From the NCBI GenBank assembly GCA_040766985.1, contig JAXGPL010000019.1, positions 1-43,197 of the forward strand: DNA of 43,197 nucleotides, in the 5' to 3' direction. Positions 7,515-15,740 of the stretch are shown one piece after another (position 1 is the first letter of the stretch; each line of letters starts with the position of its first letter). The notes below the pieces were generated by a model that saw nothing but the letters and a program-made list of their open reading frames with translations, made no database searches and had not been told where the DNA came from. The position numbers and the translations under genes were made by a program. This stretch comes from JAXGPL01 sp040766985. GTDB taxonomy: Bacteria; Bacillota; Sulfobacillia; JAUYEG01.

Positions 7515-8486
7515 TCACTTGGGCCAGTAGTAGGATCCGAAAGTGCTGACCGGCAAGAACCCCCGGCTCCGGTAAAGGCCGACCGCCCCTACATTGGTGG
7601 CCGTCACGCCGAGGTAGGCCCGACCAACCCTGCCGGCGCGCATCTGCCTGAGGGACCGATCCAACAGGGCCGAGCCCAGACCCCTGCCCTGCCACTCACT
7701 GCGTACAGCAAGTTCAGCGATGAACCCGGTGCGTCCAGGACTCCGGCAACACATGGAAACCCCAACGATCTCGCCGGAACCCACCGCGACAGCCGTGGCG
7801 GACGCGGCGGCATCGAACGGACCACAACTGCCACGCACGATGCCGGAGACCGCCGCCCGGACCTGGCGGTCGTTGAGCAATTCGGGATAGATCAGGCCGT
7901 CAACGGTTTCCGTGTTGGCCTGGCAAAGCACTTCGGCGCACGCTGGTGCATCTTCCTTGTCCCAGGACCGGATCTCGCACAGCCTGCCGTCGCGGAGCGC
8001 CACGGTCTGCAACTTCGGCTGGCGTTCTGCGGGGCCGGACAACTGAACCCCCATAATCATCCGTCCAACAACGGCAAACCCGAGGTCCGCGAAGATCCTG
8101 TCGGGGTCGGCATGGCTGACGGCCATGGCCTCGCAGACGATCCGGCCAACGGTGCGCGGCCCCGCGCGGAGCGAATCGACGCAGGCTGACGCCAACTCCT
8201 CCTCGACGCCCATTCCCCTCGCCCCGGCTGCGGCATGCAAGAAGGTCACCCGGGCGAGGCTGCCGGAGCGCGCGTAGCACACCAGCCCCACGGTGCGGCG
8301 GCCGTCGCGTGCGACAAACCCCTCCACCGTCCCGGCGGCAAGGGCAGGCCACAGTGGACGGGTGAGGCCGGAAATGAACGGGCCAAACCGCGCACACGCC
8401 TCGCTCCGGTACTCGCGAAGCAGGTGAGCCGCACGTGGCTCCGTATAAGCCAACGAGGTGACCGTCCGGTTGGGTGTGCCCGGCAC
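7515..8486 (-). CDS. Tandem GNAT-domain N-acetyltransferase
   Basis: About 323 residues with two GNAT-like halves. The C-terminal half carries the acetyl-CoA signature, FIAELAVRSEWQGRGLGSALL, followed by AYLGVTATNVGAVGLYRSRGF, so it should bind acetyl-CoA. The N-terminal half (GFVARDGRRTVGLVCY...) is a weaker, degenerate GNAT fold with GARGMGVEEEL in the pyrophosphate-loop position. The substrate cannot be told. An open frame extends upstream to 8639, but the GTG at 8484-8486 is preferred because AAGGTAGGG precedes it. That GTG lies in a 7-bp inverted repeat, GTGTGCC/GGCACAC, at 8474-8488. It lies upstream of, and probably in operon with, the HisR-like gene. Confidence 0.75.
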   Translation of the reverse strand: MPGTPNRTVTSLAYTEPRAAHLLREYRSEACARFGPFISGLTRPLWPALAAGTVEGFVARDGRRTVGLVCYARSGSLARVTFLHAAAGARGMGVEEELASACVDSLRAGPRTVGRIVCEAMAVSHADPDRIFADLGFAVVGRMIMGVQLSGPAERQPKLQTVALRDGRLCEIRSWDKEDAPACAEVLCQANTETVDGLIYPELLNDRQVRAAVSGIVRGSCGPFDAAASATAVAVGSGEIVGVSMCCRSPGRTGFIAELAVRSEWQGRGLGSALLDRSLRQMRAGRVGRAYLGVTATNVGAVGLYRSRGFLPVSTFGSYYWPK

Positions 8487-8655
8487 ACCTATCCCTACCT
8501 TATGGGGTCTTTTGAAGCTTGGCGAACTGCCATTCGTCGCCAGCCCCGGGCATACCTCCCCGGTTAGCCGCGCGGCAGGAACGCGGCGCCGCAGGGCCAA
8601 TGTCCCGGGAGTAGGAAGTTCGGGACGGAGCACAGACATGGAGGTGGATTAGCCC

Positions 8656-9477
8656 ATGAACGGTCCAAGGGTCTTTATCTCCTGCGACCTGGAGGGAATC
8701 ACCGGGGTCGTCGCCCGCGACCAGTCGGGCCCGACCGGAGCCAACTACGAGCGCACGCGAAGGATGATGACGGCGGACGTCAACGCTGCCATCCAGGGCG
8801 CTCTGGATGCCGGGGCAAGCCAGGTGGTCGTAAGCGACGGCCACGGCTCGATGAGCAACCTGATTTTGGAGGACCTCAACCCCGCGGCCGAAGTGGTCTT
8901 GGGCTCGCCCAAACCGCTCACCCAGATGGAGGGCATCGGCCCCGACTATGCGGTCGCGCTGTTCGTTGGGTACCACGCGCGGATGGGCTCGCACGGCGTG
9001 CTCTCGCACACGATTTCCGGCGGGACGGTTGCCAACGTCTGGGTCAACGGCATCCTGGTCGGCGAAACCGGCATCAACGCCGCCATCGCCGGTCGCTTCG
9101 GGGTACCGGTCGGCCTGGTCACGGGCGACCAGTGGGTCTGCGCGGAAGCAAGAGCGCTGCTCGGTAACATCCACACCGCCGAAGTCAAACAGGCCGTCAC
9201 CCGTTACTCCGCCCGGTGCCTTCATCCCGAGCGCTCGCACCCTCTGATCAGGGCCGGGGCGAAGGCGGCCGTCGAGGGCGCCGCGGAGCTCAAGCCGTTC
9301 TGCCCGGGCTCGCCGACCACATTCCGGATCGAGTTCAAGGACAGCGGAATGGCCGACAGCGCGGTGCGCGTGCCGGGGTCAGTGAGAGTCGACCCGCTCA
9401 CCCTTGAGGTCACGGGCGAGGACGCGGCGAAGGCGTTTGTCGCGCTGAGAGCTATGATCGGCCTGGCTCAGGCTTAG
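8656..9477 (+). CDS. dppA: M55 family D-aminopeptidase (DppA-like)
   Basis: 273-residue zinc aminopeptidase of family M55, acting on D-amino-acid-containing peptides such as wall-derived D-Ala peptides. The metal-site motif SCDLEG is at residues 9-14. VVSDGHGSM lies near 60, and FVGYHARMG and LSHTISGG provide the later conserved His residues. The length is typical. GGAGG precedes the ATG. It is transcribed away from the GNAT/hisR unit. Its stop is followed by a repeat-rich gene-free region. DppA in Bacillus sits in a peptide-transport operon; no transporter is seen here, so the substrate source is open. Confidence 0.9.
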   Translation: MNGPRVFISCDLEGITGVVARDQSGPTGANYERTRRMMTADVNAAIQGALDAGASQVVVSDGHGSMSNLILEDLNPAAEVVLGSPKPLTQMEGIGPDYAVALFVGYHARMGSHGVLSHTISGGTVANVWVNGILVGETGINAAIAGRFGVPVGLVTGDQWVCAEARALLGNIHTAEVKQAVTRYSARCLHPERSHPLIRAGAKAAVEGAAELKPFCPGSPTTFRIEFKDSGMADSAVRVPGSVRVDPLTLEVTGEDAAKAFVALRAMIGLAQA

Positions 9478-9483
9478 GGCGAG

Positions 9484-9586
9484 GGTGCCGCCTGTTGGGC
9501 GGAATGCGGCCTGTTGGGCGGGGTGCCGCCTGTTGGGCAGAATGCGGCCTGTTGGGCGGGGTGCCGCCTGTTGGGCGGAATGCGGC
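9484..9586. repeat. 19-bp tandem repeat, about 5.4 copies
   Basis: Alternating 19-bp units GGTGCCGCCTGTTGGGCGG and AATGCGGCCTGTTGGGCGG make a 38-bp higher-order repeat starting right after the D-aminopeptidase stop. Copies are near identical (one G-to-A change in unit 3), so the expansion is recent. The array holds short open frames but no convincing gene. Confidence 0.9.
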
Positions 9587-9590
9587 AGTG

Positions 9591-9660
9591 CCGGTGAGCA
9601 GGTCTTATCGCCGGGTTGCGCCGGGGAGCAGGTCTTATCGCCGGGTTGCGCCGGTGAGCA
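9591..9660. repeat. 30-bp tandem repeat, 2.3 copies
   Basis: Two 30-bp units beginning CCGGTGAGCAGGTCTTATCG differ at one base (CCGGTG versus CCGGGG), and a third partial copy follows at 9651-9660. It abuts the 19-bp array but is unrelated in sequence. Confidence 0.88.
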
Positions 9661-9689
9661 CAGGTGTCACGATGGAGTTGAGCTCATAG

Positions 9690-9870
9690 TCTCACATTCC
9701 TTGGCTGGCTGAGTTGATGAACTCAAGTGTCTTGCTGGACATGAGTCGTATGGCTCACGTCTTTCGCAGCTGAGATGGTGGGCACAGATGCGATGCCGGA
9801 CCTGTGCCCATGGGACCAACTGCTTCGCAGGAGTTGAGATCGTGGGCTCAACCCCTGCCGATAGGACTTG
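9690..9870. repeat. Degenerate ~62-bp repeats with hairpins
   Basis: Three diverged units can be aligned by hand. Each has a CTCA(C) or CCAAC start, a TTCGCAG-like centre in the last two, TGAG, then GTGGGCTCA-like bases, and each is followed by a GGAC-(A/C/T)TG element. Several form stems, for example TGGGCACAG pairing with CTGTGCCCA (9779-9810) and GTTGAG with CTCAAC (9834-9850). No open frame fits, so this may be an untranslated structured element or relics of a repeat family. Confidence 0.45.
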
Positions 9871-9938
9871 AACTTGCGCATAGGCATCGCGTACGAGAAG
9901 TAAAGTGCGGCGAAAAAGCAGTCTGACGTAAAGGAAAC

Positions 9939-9993
9939 AGGCGCACCCTGGAGAACATATGTTTGTAGCAAATATATGTTCGGGGGTGCGCCT
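9939..9993. repeat. Inverted repeat with LexA-like core
   Basis: Arms AGGCGCACCC (9939-9948) and GGGTGCGCCT (9984-9993) are perfect complements. Inside them GAACATAT (9953-9960) pairs with ATATGTTC (9974-9981). The left inner part reads GAACATATGTTT, one base from the GAAC-N4-GTTC core of the LexA boxes upstream of imuB. It may be a terminator-like hairpin, an operator, or the end of a small mobile repeat. Confidence 0.6.
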
Positions 9994-10249
9994 TGTGCAT
10001 CGCTTTTCCATGTTGGATCTAGCCGCCGTCAACCCCGGCAATGCCTCTGCCGCGTCGACGGTCTTCAGGTCACCGGGCTCAGGCGGTGTCAAGTCAGTCG
10101 CGTATGTCAGTAAGACCCCAGCGGCGGGACCGGTTGCGGTCGGGATCGGGGCTCGGGCGGCTGGGCGCTGCCCTGATTGTGGAGCCCCGCTTGAGCGGAC
10201 CGAGGGCTGCCTGCTGTGCCGCCGTTGCGGTTACTCGCCTTGCGCGTAG
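9959..10249 (+). CDS. Small protein with NrdJ-tail-like zinc ribbon
   Basis: A 96-codon frame whose last 27 residues hold two cysteine pairs, CPDCGAPLERTEGCLLCRRC, followed by GYSPC. This closely resembles the zinc-ribbon tail of class II (B12-dependent) ribonucleotide reductases. The first 65 residues are Ala/Gly-rich and do not look like reductase sequence. It may therefore be a free-standing zinc-ribbon protein, or the 3' remnant of an nrdJ-like gene. A GGAG lies nine bases before the ATG, but the ATG is within the loop of the 9939-9993 inverted repeat, which could mask it. It is convergent with the Nim-like gene. Confidence 0.4.
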   Translation: MFVANICSGVRLVHRFSMLDLAAVNPGNASAASTVFRSPGSGGVKSVAYVSKTPAAGPVAVGIGARAAGRCPDCGAPLERTEGCLLCRRCGYSPCA

Positions 10250-10304
10250 GGCCGAGTGCAGCAGGACTGCCGCCGCCGCGCTCGCACCGACGGGCACGAC
10301 GCCC

Positions 10305-10817
10305 CTATCCTTTGGCCTTGCCCGTAACGTGCTCGAGCTGGAGCGCCAGGACGATCGTGTCGCGCGCCCGAGCGGCAAACGCGGTTGCGGCCGCCGTGCC
10401 GTCCTCCGGGGCGTCCACACCGCATGCGCGGCATAGCACCTTGAGACCGAGCAGCTTCTCCTGTTCGTCCTCGACCTCAAATACCTCACCAAAGGCGATC
10501 GCGCTTTGGTAGGCGATCGTCGCCGAGCATGCGCTGTCGCCTTGCTTGACATCGCCCGCCGCCATCACGGTTAAGACAGCTTTGGGGTTGGCTCGGAGCA
10601 CATCGAGCTTGAGCCCCGCACGAGCACAATGCATGTAAATGGTATCGCCCGACCGACCGTAGTTCATCGGCACGGCGTACGGCCGTCCGTCCGGCCAGGC
10701 CATCGACAGTACGCCGACGCAGTTGCCGTCAACGAAGCCCAACGTATCTTCGCGGGAGAGCTCTCGATCGCTCCGCCGCAGTTTGCGGTACCATGGACCG
10801 CCCGTTTGCGCCACCAT
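10305..10817 (-). CDS. Pyridoxamine 5'-phosphate oxidase-fold flavoprotein (Nim-like)
   Basis: 170-residue split-barrel protein that probably binds FMN or a related cofactor. It has the start typical of the 5-nitroimidazole-resistance (Nim) subgroup, YRKLRRSDRELSREDTLGFVDG, then the barrel strand VGVLSMAWPDGRPYAVPMNY and the phosphate-side segment IYMHCARAGLKLDVLRANPKA split over the dimer interface. Nim relatives reduce nitroimidazoles or act as haem or flavin utilisation proteins, so the substrate is uncertain. AAGGAGG precedes the ATG by four bases. It lies 97 bases after the M20 gene on the same strand and could be the last gene of the SOS transcript. Confidence 0.82.
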   Translation of the reverse strand: MVAQTGGPWYRKLRRSDRELSREDTLGFVDGNCVGVLSMAWPDGRPYAVPMNYGRSGDTIYMHCARAGLKLDVLRANPKAVLTVMAAGDVKQGDSACSATIAYQSAIAFGEVFEVEDEQEKLLGLKVLCRACGVDAPEDGTAAATAFAARARDTIVLALQLEHVTGKAKG

Positions 10818-10914
10818 TCATCCTCCTTGGCCGGAGACCGGCGGTGCTTTCGACGCAAGGCCCGAGCCCTCGGAGAGCGCGGCTTTGCCCGGTCGCCTTC
10901 TCTGCTCCGTCCTT

Positions 10915-12099
10915 CTACCTAGAAAGGAAATCCAGCGCCGCCCGGACCATCACCGCGACGCCGTACTGCAGGGCATCTTCGTCGAAGTCATACTTGGGGT
11001 GATGGCCGGGGAAGACAGTTCCCTTGGCTTAGTTGCGACCGCCCAACCTGAAGAAACACCCCGGGGCCTGCTGCGCGAAGATGGAGAAGTCCTCGCCGCC
11101 CATACTCGCCCTGGGGATCCGTACGACGTTGGCCTCGCCGAGGACCGCGCGCCCCGCTTCCTCGACCAGCTCGGATACCGCATCATCGTTGATCACAGAC
11201 GGATAGCCGTAACCGTAGGTGATCTCGCACTCCGCCCGCATAGCTGTGCAGATACCACCGACGACGCGGCGGATGCGCTCCTCGACGGTAGCCCGGAGAT
11301 CGGGGTCGAGGGTCCGCACCGTACCGGTCATGGTTACGCTGGGGGCTATCACGTTACTGCGAAACCCGCCGTTAATCGTTCCCACTGTGATGACAATCGG
11401 GTTGACCGGATCGACCTCCCGGCTGGCGATAGTCTGCATGGCCGTGACCATCTGGGCTGCAACAGCGATGGCGTCGACCGATTTGTGCGGATGGGCGCCG
11501 TGGCCGCCCACTCCGTTGATTGTGATCTGAAAGCTGTCCGGGGCTGCGCTCATGATGCCGTAGCCCACGCCGATCTGGCCGGTCAGGAAATCGTTGTTGA
11601 GGTGAAGGCCAATGACCGAGTCAACGTGAGGGTCCTCCATCGCCCCGTCACGGACCATCGGCGCGGCGCCGCCGGGGCCTTCTTCGGCGGGCTGGAACAG
11701 CAGTTTGACCTGGCCGTCGAATTCGCCGGTCAGCCCGGATAGCACGTGGGCAACACCCAACAGGGTGGCGGTGTGGCCGTCGTGGCCGCACGCGTGCATC
11801 TTGCCGGGGACTTTGGAGGCATAGGGCTGGTCGGATTCTTCGCTGATGGGAAGGGCGTCCATATCGGCGCGGATTGCGATCGTCTTACCCGGACTGCGGC
11901 CCCGGATCAGGCCGACCACACCGGTGCCGCCAACCTTCTCGCGGACCTCAAGGCCGAGCGAGCGCAGGACCTCCGCGACCTTTGCCGATGTCCGGAACTC
12001 CTCCATTCCCAGTTCGGGATACTGGTGGAATTGGCGGCGGTAGCCGACGATCACCGGTTGGACCTGTTTGGCCTTTTGGAGCAGATCTTGATTGTTCAT
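10915..12099 (-). pseudogene. M20 family amidohydrolase with in-frame TAA
   Basis: Zinc-dependent amidohydrolase/carboxypeptidase of the M20D type (hippurate hydrolase or N-acyl-amino-acid deacylase class). Metal ligands are in HACGHDGH (about residues 101-108) and QPAEEGPGG (about 137), with the dimerisation-domain motif GGHGAHPH and the late MGGEDFS. Translation stops at a TAA (11029-11031) after RLGGRN. In the same frame the sequence continues AKGTVFPGHHPKYDFDEDAL and on to a TAG at 10915-10917, giving the normal length of about 394 codons. The stop replaces what is usually Glu, so one G-to-T change would explain it. The lost segment includes the conserved C-terminal metal-site histidine. 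The ATG follows dnaE2 by 18 bases, with TAAGGAGG at the dnaE2 stop. Confidence 0.88.
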
Positions 12100-12117
12100 T
12101 AGCTGGCCTTGGCCTCC

Positions 12118-15100
12118 TTACAATTCGTCGGTCGAACTTTCGGCAACCGCCGCCTGCCCTCCTGTCCGTGCGTGCGTACGCCCTCCGGCCGGGCTTAGGA
12201 CCTCCGAAAGCGGGCGAACCTGCTCGGCCACGATGCTGACTGCCCTGCCGCGCCTTTGCAGCCTACCCTCGACGGCCAGCGGCGGCACTACGTCACGGAA
12301 GATGTGCTTTCCGCAACGGTCGTAGACCGACTCGAAGACGGTCACGTCGGCGAGCCCGAACTCGTCCTCCAGCGACAAAAAGACGATGGTCTTGCCGCTG
12401 CGCGTCGGCGGCCGGTGGGGGCGAATCATCACTCCAGCCACGCGTACCCGTGCGCCGGAGTTGATCCGGCGCCGCGCGAGGCTGCCGCTGTCGAGATACC
12501 CGAGAGCTTTGAGCCGCCTGCGGTAAAACGACATGGGGTGCGGCCCGGTGGTAAATCCCAGCACGTTGTACTGGTGGATCAGCTTTTCCCACGGACTGAA
12601 GCCGGGAATGCCTCCCGAGTCGCCCTGGGCCCCGGCAGTCGCCGGGAGCTTGTCGCCGGTGGCCGGTTTGGATACCCCATCGCGGAACAAGGGCAGCTCC
12701 CCTGCCCGCGCGTCCTGCAGCAAACGGCCCGCCCGCCACAACAGCTGGCGGCGGTTGCCCCCGGGGGCGAACGAATCGCAGCCGCCCGCGAGGATCAGGT
12801 TCTCCGCCGTCGTGATATCCACTCCGCGTGGGACGGTGCGGTGCAGGAAATCAGCAAGATCGACGTAAGTGCCGGCCTCGCGGGCCGCGAGGATGCCGGC
12901 GAGGGCGGTTTCGGAAATACCTTTGACCCTGCGAAGGCCGACCCGGATGGCAAGGGGTTGGTCCCCCGCCCCATCCTTGCCCCCTACCGCCTCGACGGAG
13001 AAATCGGCCCCGCTACGGTTGACGTCAGGCGGCAAGACGCCTACTCCCCGGCGCCTGGCTTCGACGCAAAGGACGTGCGGGGGGTAGTAGCCCATCGGCT
13101 GGTGGCTGAGGATCGCGGCGAAAAAATGCGCTGGATGATGGCTGAGCAGGTACGCGGTCTTGTACGCAATGTCCGCGAAAGCCGCCGCGTGCGCCTCGCA
13201 AAACCCGTAACTGGCGTAACCGGCCATATAAGTAAAGAGCGTCTCGGCAACTTCGGCACTTACACCTTTGGCGACGGCCTTGGCAACGAAGAACCTACCG
13301 ATATCGTCCATTTCTTCGCGCGAACGCCCGTGGGTCATTACCCGCCGCAGCCGGTCGGCCTCGCCGGGCGAAAAACCGGCGACAACCATGGCAATTTCGA
13401 TGACCTGTTCCTGAAACAAGACGACGCCGTAGGTCTTCTCCAAAATCGGCCGCAGCGCAGGATGGATGTAGGTGACTTCCTCAACGCCCTTGCGCCGGGC
13501 GATAAAGGGCTCGACCATGTTGCCCTTGATCGGCCCGGGCCGGATCAGGGCGACGCTGGCTACGATGTCCTCAAAGGTATCCGCACCAAGGCGCGCCTGC
13601 AGCGCCCGCTGCGCGGGCGACTCCAGCTGGAATGCGCCGATGGTCTGGCCCCGCCCCAGCATGGCATAAGTCGCCGGATCGCCGTCAGGGATCCGGTCGT
13701 ACCGCAACTCCTCCCCGTGCGTAGTGCGGCTGTTGATGCCGAGCAGGGCGTCATCGACGGCGCCAAGGGTGCGGAGGCTAAGCAAATCCAGCTTGACAAG
13801 GCCTAAATCCTCCACGCCGATCTTGTCGAACTGGGTGACGACGACGCCCTTGGCGGCCATTTGCAGCGGCGTCACCTGGGTCAACGGCTCGCGGCTGATC
13901 ACGACCCCGCCGAGATGAGTGCTGAGATGCCGTGGGAAACCCGCGACCGCGGTACACGCCGCGCAGAGTTGCCGGAATTTTGCGACCGGCAGGCCGCTGT
14001 CCCGCAATTCGGGCACCTGCTCGAAGGCCGCTTCTACTTTTGTCGCCTCCATCATTGGGAGGCGCTTGGCGACGGCATCGATCTCCGCGGGGTCAAATCC
14101 CATCGCCTTGCCGAGATCCCGTACTGCGGAACGGGCGTGAAACGTGTTGTACGTCGCGACGGTCGCGACGTGGTCGCGGCCGTACCGGCGGTAGACGTAA
14201 GCGGTAACGTCATCGCGGTACCGGGCGTCGAAGTCAACGTCGATATCAGGCATCTCCGCCCGCTCAAGGCTCATGAAGCGCTCGAACAAGAGCCCCCGCC
14301 GGATGGAATCCACGTCAGTTATATGTAGGCAGTAAGCCACAGCCGAATCGGCGGCCGACCCCCGCCCGGCGCAACGAATCCGCTTGCTCCGGGCAAAAGC
14401 GACGACGTCCCAAACCAATAGGAAGTAGTCCGCGTAACCGAGCTTGCAGATGATATCGAGCTCGTGCTCGATACGCTCGCGGATCCGGTTGGTCACCCGG
14501 CTATACCGCTCCCGCGCACCCGCATATGTCAAACGGCGCAGTGCCTGTTCGGCGCTCTCCCCCGTGCCCGGGTCGAAGTTGGGGTAGCGACGCTTACCCA
14601 AGGTGATGGCCGGGGCGCACCTGGCCGCGATCTCCACGCTCGCCTGCAAAGCCTGCTCCGCGACCCGCATCGGCAAGCTCCACAGGGATTGGGCCATCTC
14701 CGCGCCGCTCTTTAGATAATTGTCTGCGTTAAGCCGGCGCTCGGGATGAACGTCGTCGAGCCTGGTCAGAGTCCGTACACAGGTCAGCAGATCGTGGGTC
14801 GGGAAATCGCCCGGGTCGAGATAGTGGACGTTGTTGGTGACAACATAGCCCACGCCAAGCTCACCAGCTAAATCGACCAACCGCTCATTGAGTTGACGGG
14901 AGCCGGGCATCCGGACCCCTTCCAGCTCAATAAACACCGAGTCGCTCCCGAAGCGGTCCACCAGCCGGCGCCCGAAGGTCAACGCGCCCCGGTAATCCTG
15001 GGCCAGTATGGCCTTGGGGATATATCCCCTGCGGCAGCCGGTAAGGGCGATGACCTCCCCCCTGGACTCCTGGGGGATGGCCGCCAGATCAAGGGCCGGC

Positions 15101-15417
15101 TTGAGGCGGACGTTATCGAGATGGGCGCAGCTCAGCGCACGGCAGATGGCGGCATAGCCCTGGGGACCGCGCGCGAGCAAAGTGAGGTGGCCCCCATCCT
15201 CGACCGTCGCCTCGACGCCCTGGATCGGTTTGAGCCCGAGCGCCATCGCCAGCTGGTTGAACTCCACGGCCGCGCAGACGTTATCGTGGTCGGTAAGGGC
15301 CATGGCGGGCATGCCCAACTCGGCTGCCCGGGATACCATCTGCTGGAGGTCGCTGGCCCCGTCCAAAAACGAAAAAGGTGAGTGAACGTGAAGGTGCACG
15401 AATTCATTGCGCATCAA
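12118..15417 (-). CDS. dnaE2: Error-prone DNA polymerase DnaE2 (ImuC)
   Basis: 1099-residue C-family polymerase used for damage-induced mutagenic synthesis. The N-terminal PHP domain opens VHLHVHSPFSFLDGASDL and LTDHDN. The palm catalytic acids are in MPDIDVDFD (about residues 389-397), followed by fingers with the GRGSAADSAVAY motif. The tail has an OB-fold segment (RVRVAGVMIRPHRPPTRSGKT). The length and the GDSGG..PWEKL region match DnaE2 rather than replicative DnaE1, which is longer. It lies in the order imuB - DUF6504 - dnaE2, the known mutasome arrangement, starting 17 bases after the DUF6504 stop. LexA boxes upstream of imuB imply SOS induction of the whole unit. Start may be codon 1 or the adjacent Met. 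Confidence 0.95.
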   Translation of the reverse strand: MMRNEFVHLHVHSPFSFLDGASDLQQMVSRAAELGMPAMALTDHDNVCAAVEFNQLAMALGLKPIQGVEATVEDGGHLTLLARGPQGYAAICRALSCAHLDNVRLKPALDLAAIPQESRGEVIALTGCRRGYIPKAILAQDYRGALTFGRRLVDRFGSDSVFIELEGVRMPGSRQLNERLVDLAGELGVGYVVTNNVHYLDPGDFPTHDLLTCVRTLTRLDDVHPERRLNADNYLKSGAEMAQSLWSLPMRVAEQALQASVEIAARCAPAITLGKRRYPNFDPGTGESAEQALRRLTYAGARERYSRVTNRIRERIEHELDIICKLGYADYFLLVWDVVAFARSKRIRCAGRGSAADSAVAYCLHITDVDSIRRGLLFERFMSLERAEMPDIDVDFDARYRDDVTAYVYRRYGRDHVATVATYNTFHARSAVRDLGKAMGFDPAEIDAVAKRLPMMEATKVEAAFEQVPELRDSGLPVAKFRQLCAACTAVAGFPRHLSTHLGGVVISREPLTQVTPLQMAAKGVVVTQFDKIGVEDLGLVKLDLLSLRTLGAVDDALLGINSRTTHGEELRYDRIPDGDPATYAMLGRGQTIGAFQLESPAQRALQARLGADTFEDIVASVALIRPGPIKGNMVEPFIARRKGVEEVTYIHPALRPILEKTYGVVLFQEQVIEIAMVVAGFSPGEADRLRRVMTHGRSREEMDDIGRFFVAKAVAKGVSAEVAETLFTYMAGYASYGFCEAHAAAFADIAYKTAYLLSHHPAHFFAAILSHQPMGYYPPHVLCVEARRRGVGVLPPDVNRSGADFSVEAVGGKDGAGDQPLAIRVGLRRVKGISETALAGILAAREAGTYVDLADFLHRTVPRGVDITTAENLILAGGCDSFAPGGNRRQLLWRAGRLLQDARAGELPLFRDGVSKPATGDKLPATAGAQGDSGGIPGFSPWEKLIHQYNVLGFTTGPHPMSFYRRRLKALGYLDSGSLARRRINSGARVRVAGVMIRPHRPPTRSGKTIVFLSLEDEFGLADVTVFESVYDRCGKHIFRDVVPPLAVEGRLQRRGRAVSIVAEQVRPLSEVLSPAGGRTHARTGGQAAVAESSTDEL

Positions 15418-15434
15418 GGCTCACCGGCGTCTTC

Positions 15435-15740
15435 TCAGTCGTAGATCCGGTAGATGTGCCACCGGCCCTGACCGTCCCGCAGAAGCTCGAAGACAGTCCC
15501 CTGATCGACGGTGACCCGGAAAAAGACGCTCTCCCTCTCCCCATCCCACCAGGCTCCCGCGTCAGGCCAAATATCCAGAAGCTCATGGATCGTGAACCAT
15601 TGCCCCCGCCACATGAACCCGGTTGGCATACCTCCAGGCCGCTCAGCAGCACTCTTGCCCCAGGAAACCTCAATCGGTTGATCGATCAGCCGGCCCACCG
15701 GGGAAGGCACCTTCTCCACGCTGGCGTAACGGGTCGACAA
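15435..15740 (-). CDS. DUF6504 family protein in the mutasome operon
   Basis: A small protein of about 80-101 residues. The conserved part begins IDQPIEVSW and includes GFMWRGQWFTIHELLDIW, then a Trp-rich FFRVTVDQGTVFELL and a WHIYRIYD end. This matches the DUF6504 pattern, proteins of unknown role often found beside imuB/dnaE2 in GC-rich bacteria. From the ATG at 15740 it overlaps the imuB end by 71 bases. A later start just before IDQPIEV would remove most of the overlap. The position between imuB and dnaE2 suggests an accessory factor of the mutagenic polymerase; that role is inference. Confidence 0.75.
   Translation of the reverse strand: MSTRYASVEKVPSPVGRLIDQPIEVSWGKSAAERPGGMPTGFMWRGQWFTIHELLDIWPDAGAWWDGERESVFFRVTVDQGTVFELLRDGQGRWHIYRIYD

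Noticed and set aside
9484..9660. CRISPR array
   Set aside because: Repeats are directly tandem with no unique spacers and no cas genes nearby.
11029..11031. Recoded stop in the M20 gene
   Set aside because: TAA is not used for selenocysteine or pyrrolysine, and no hairpin follows; a nonsense change or base error is simpler.
12256..13806. 516-codon open frame on the plus strand
   Set aside because: Antisense shadow of dnaE2 in GC-rich DNA; no ribosome-binding site and no protein motifs.
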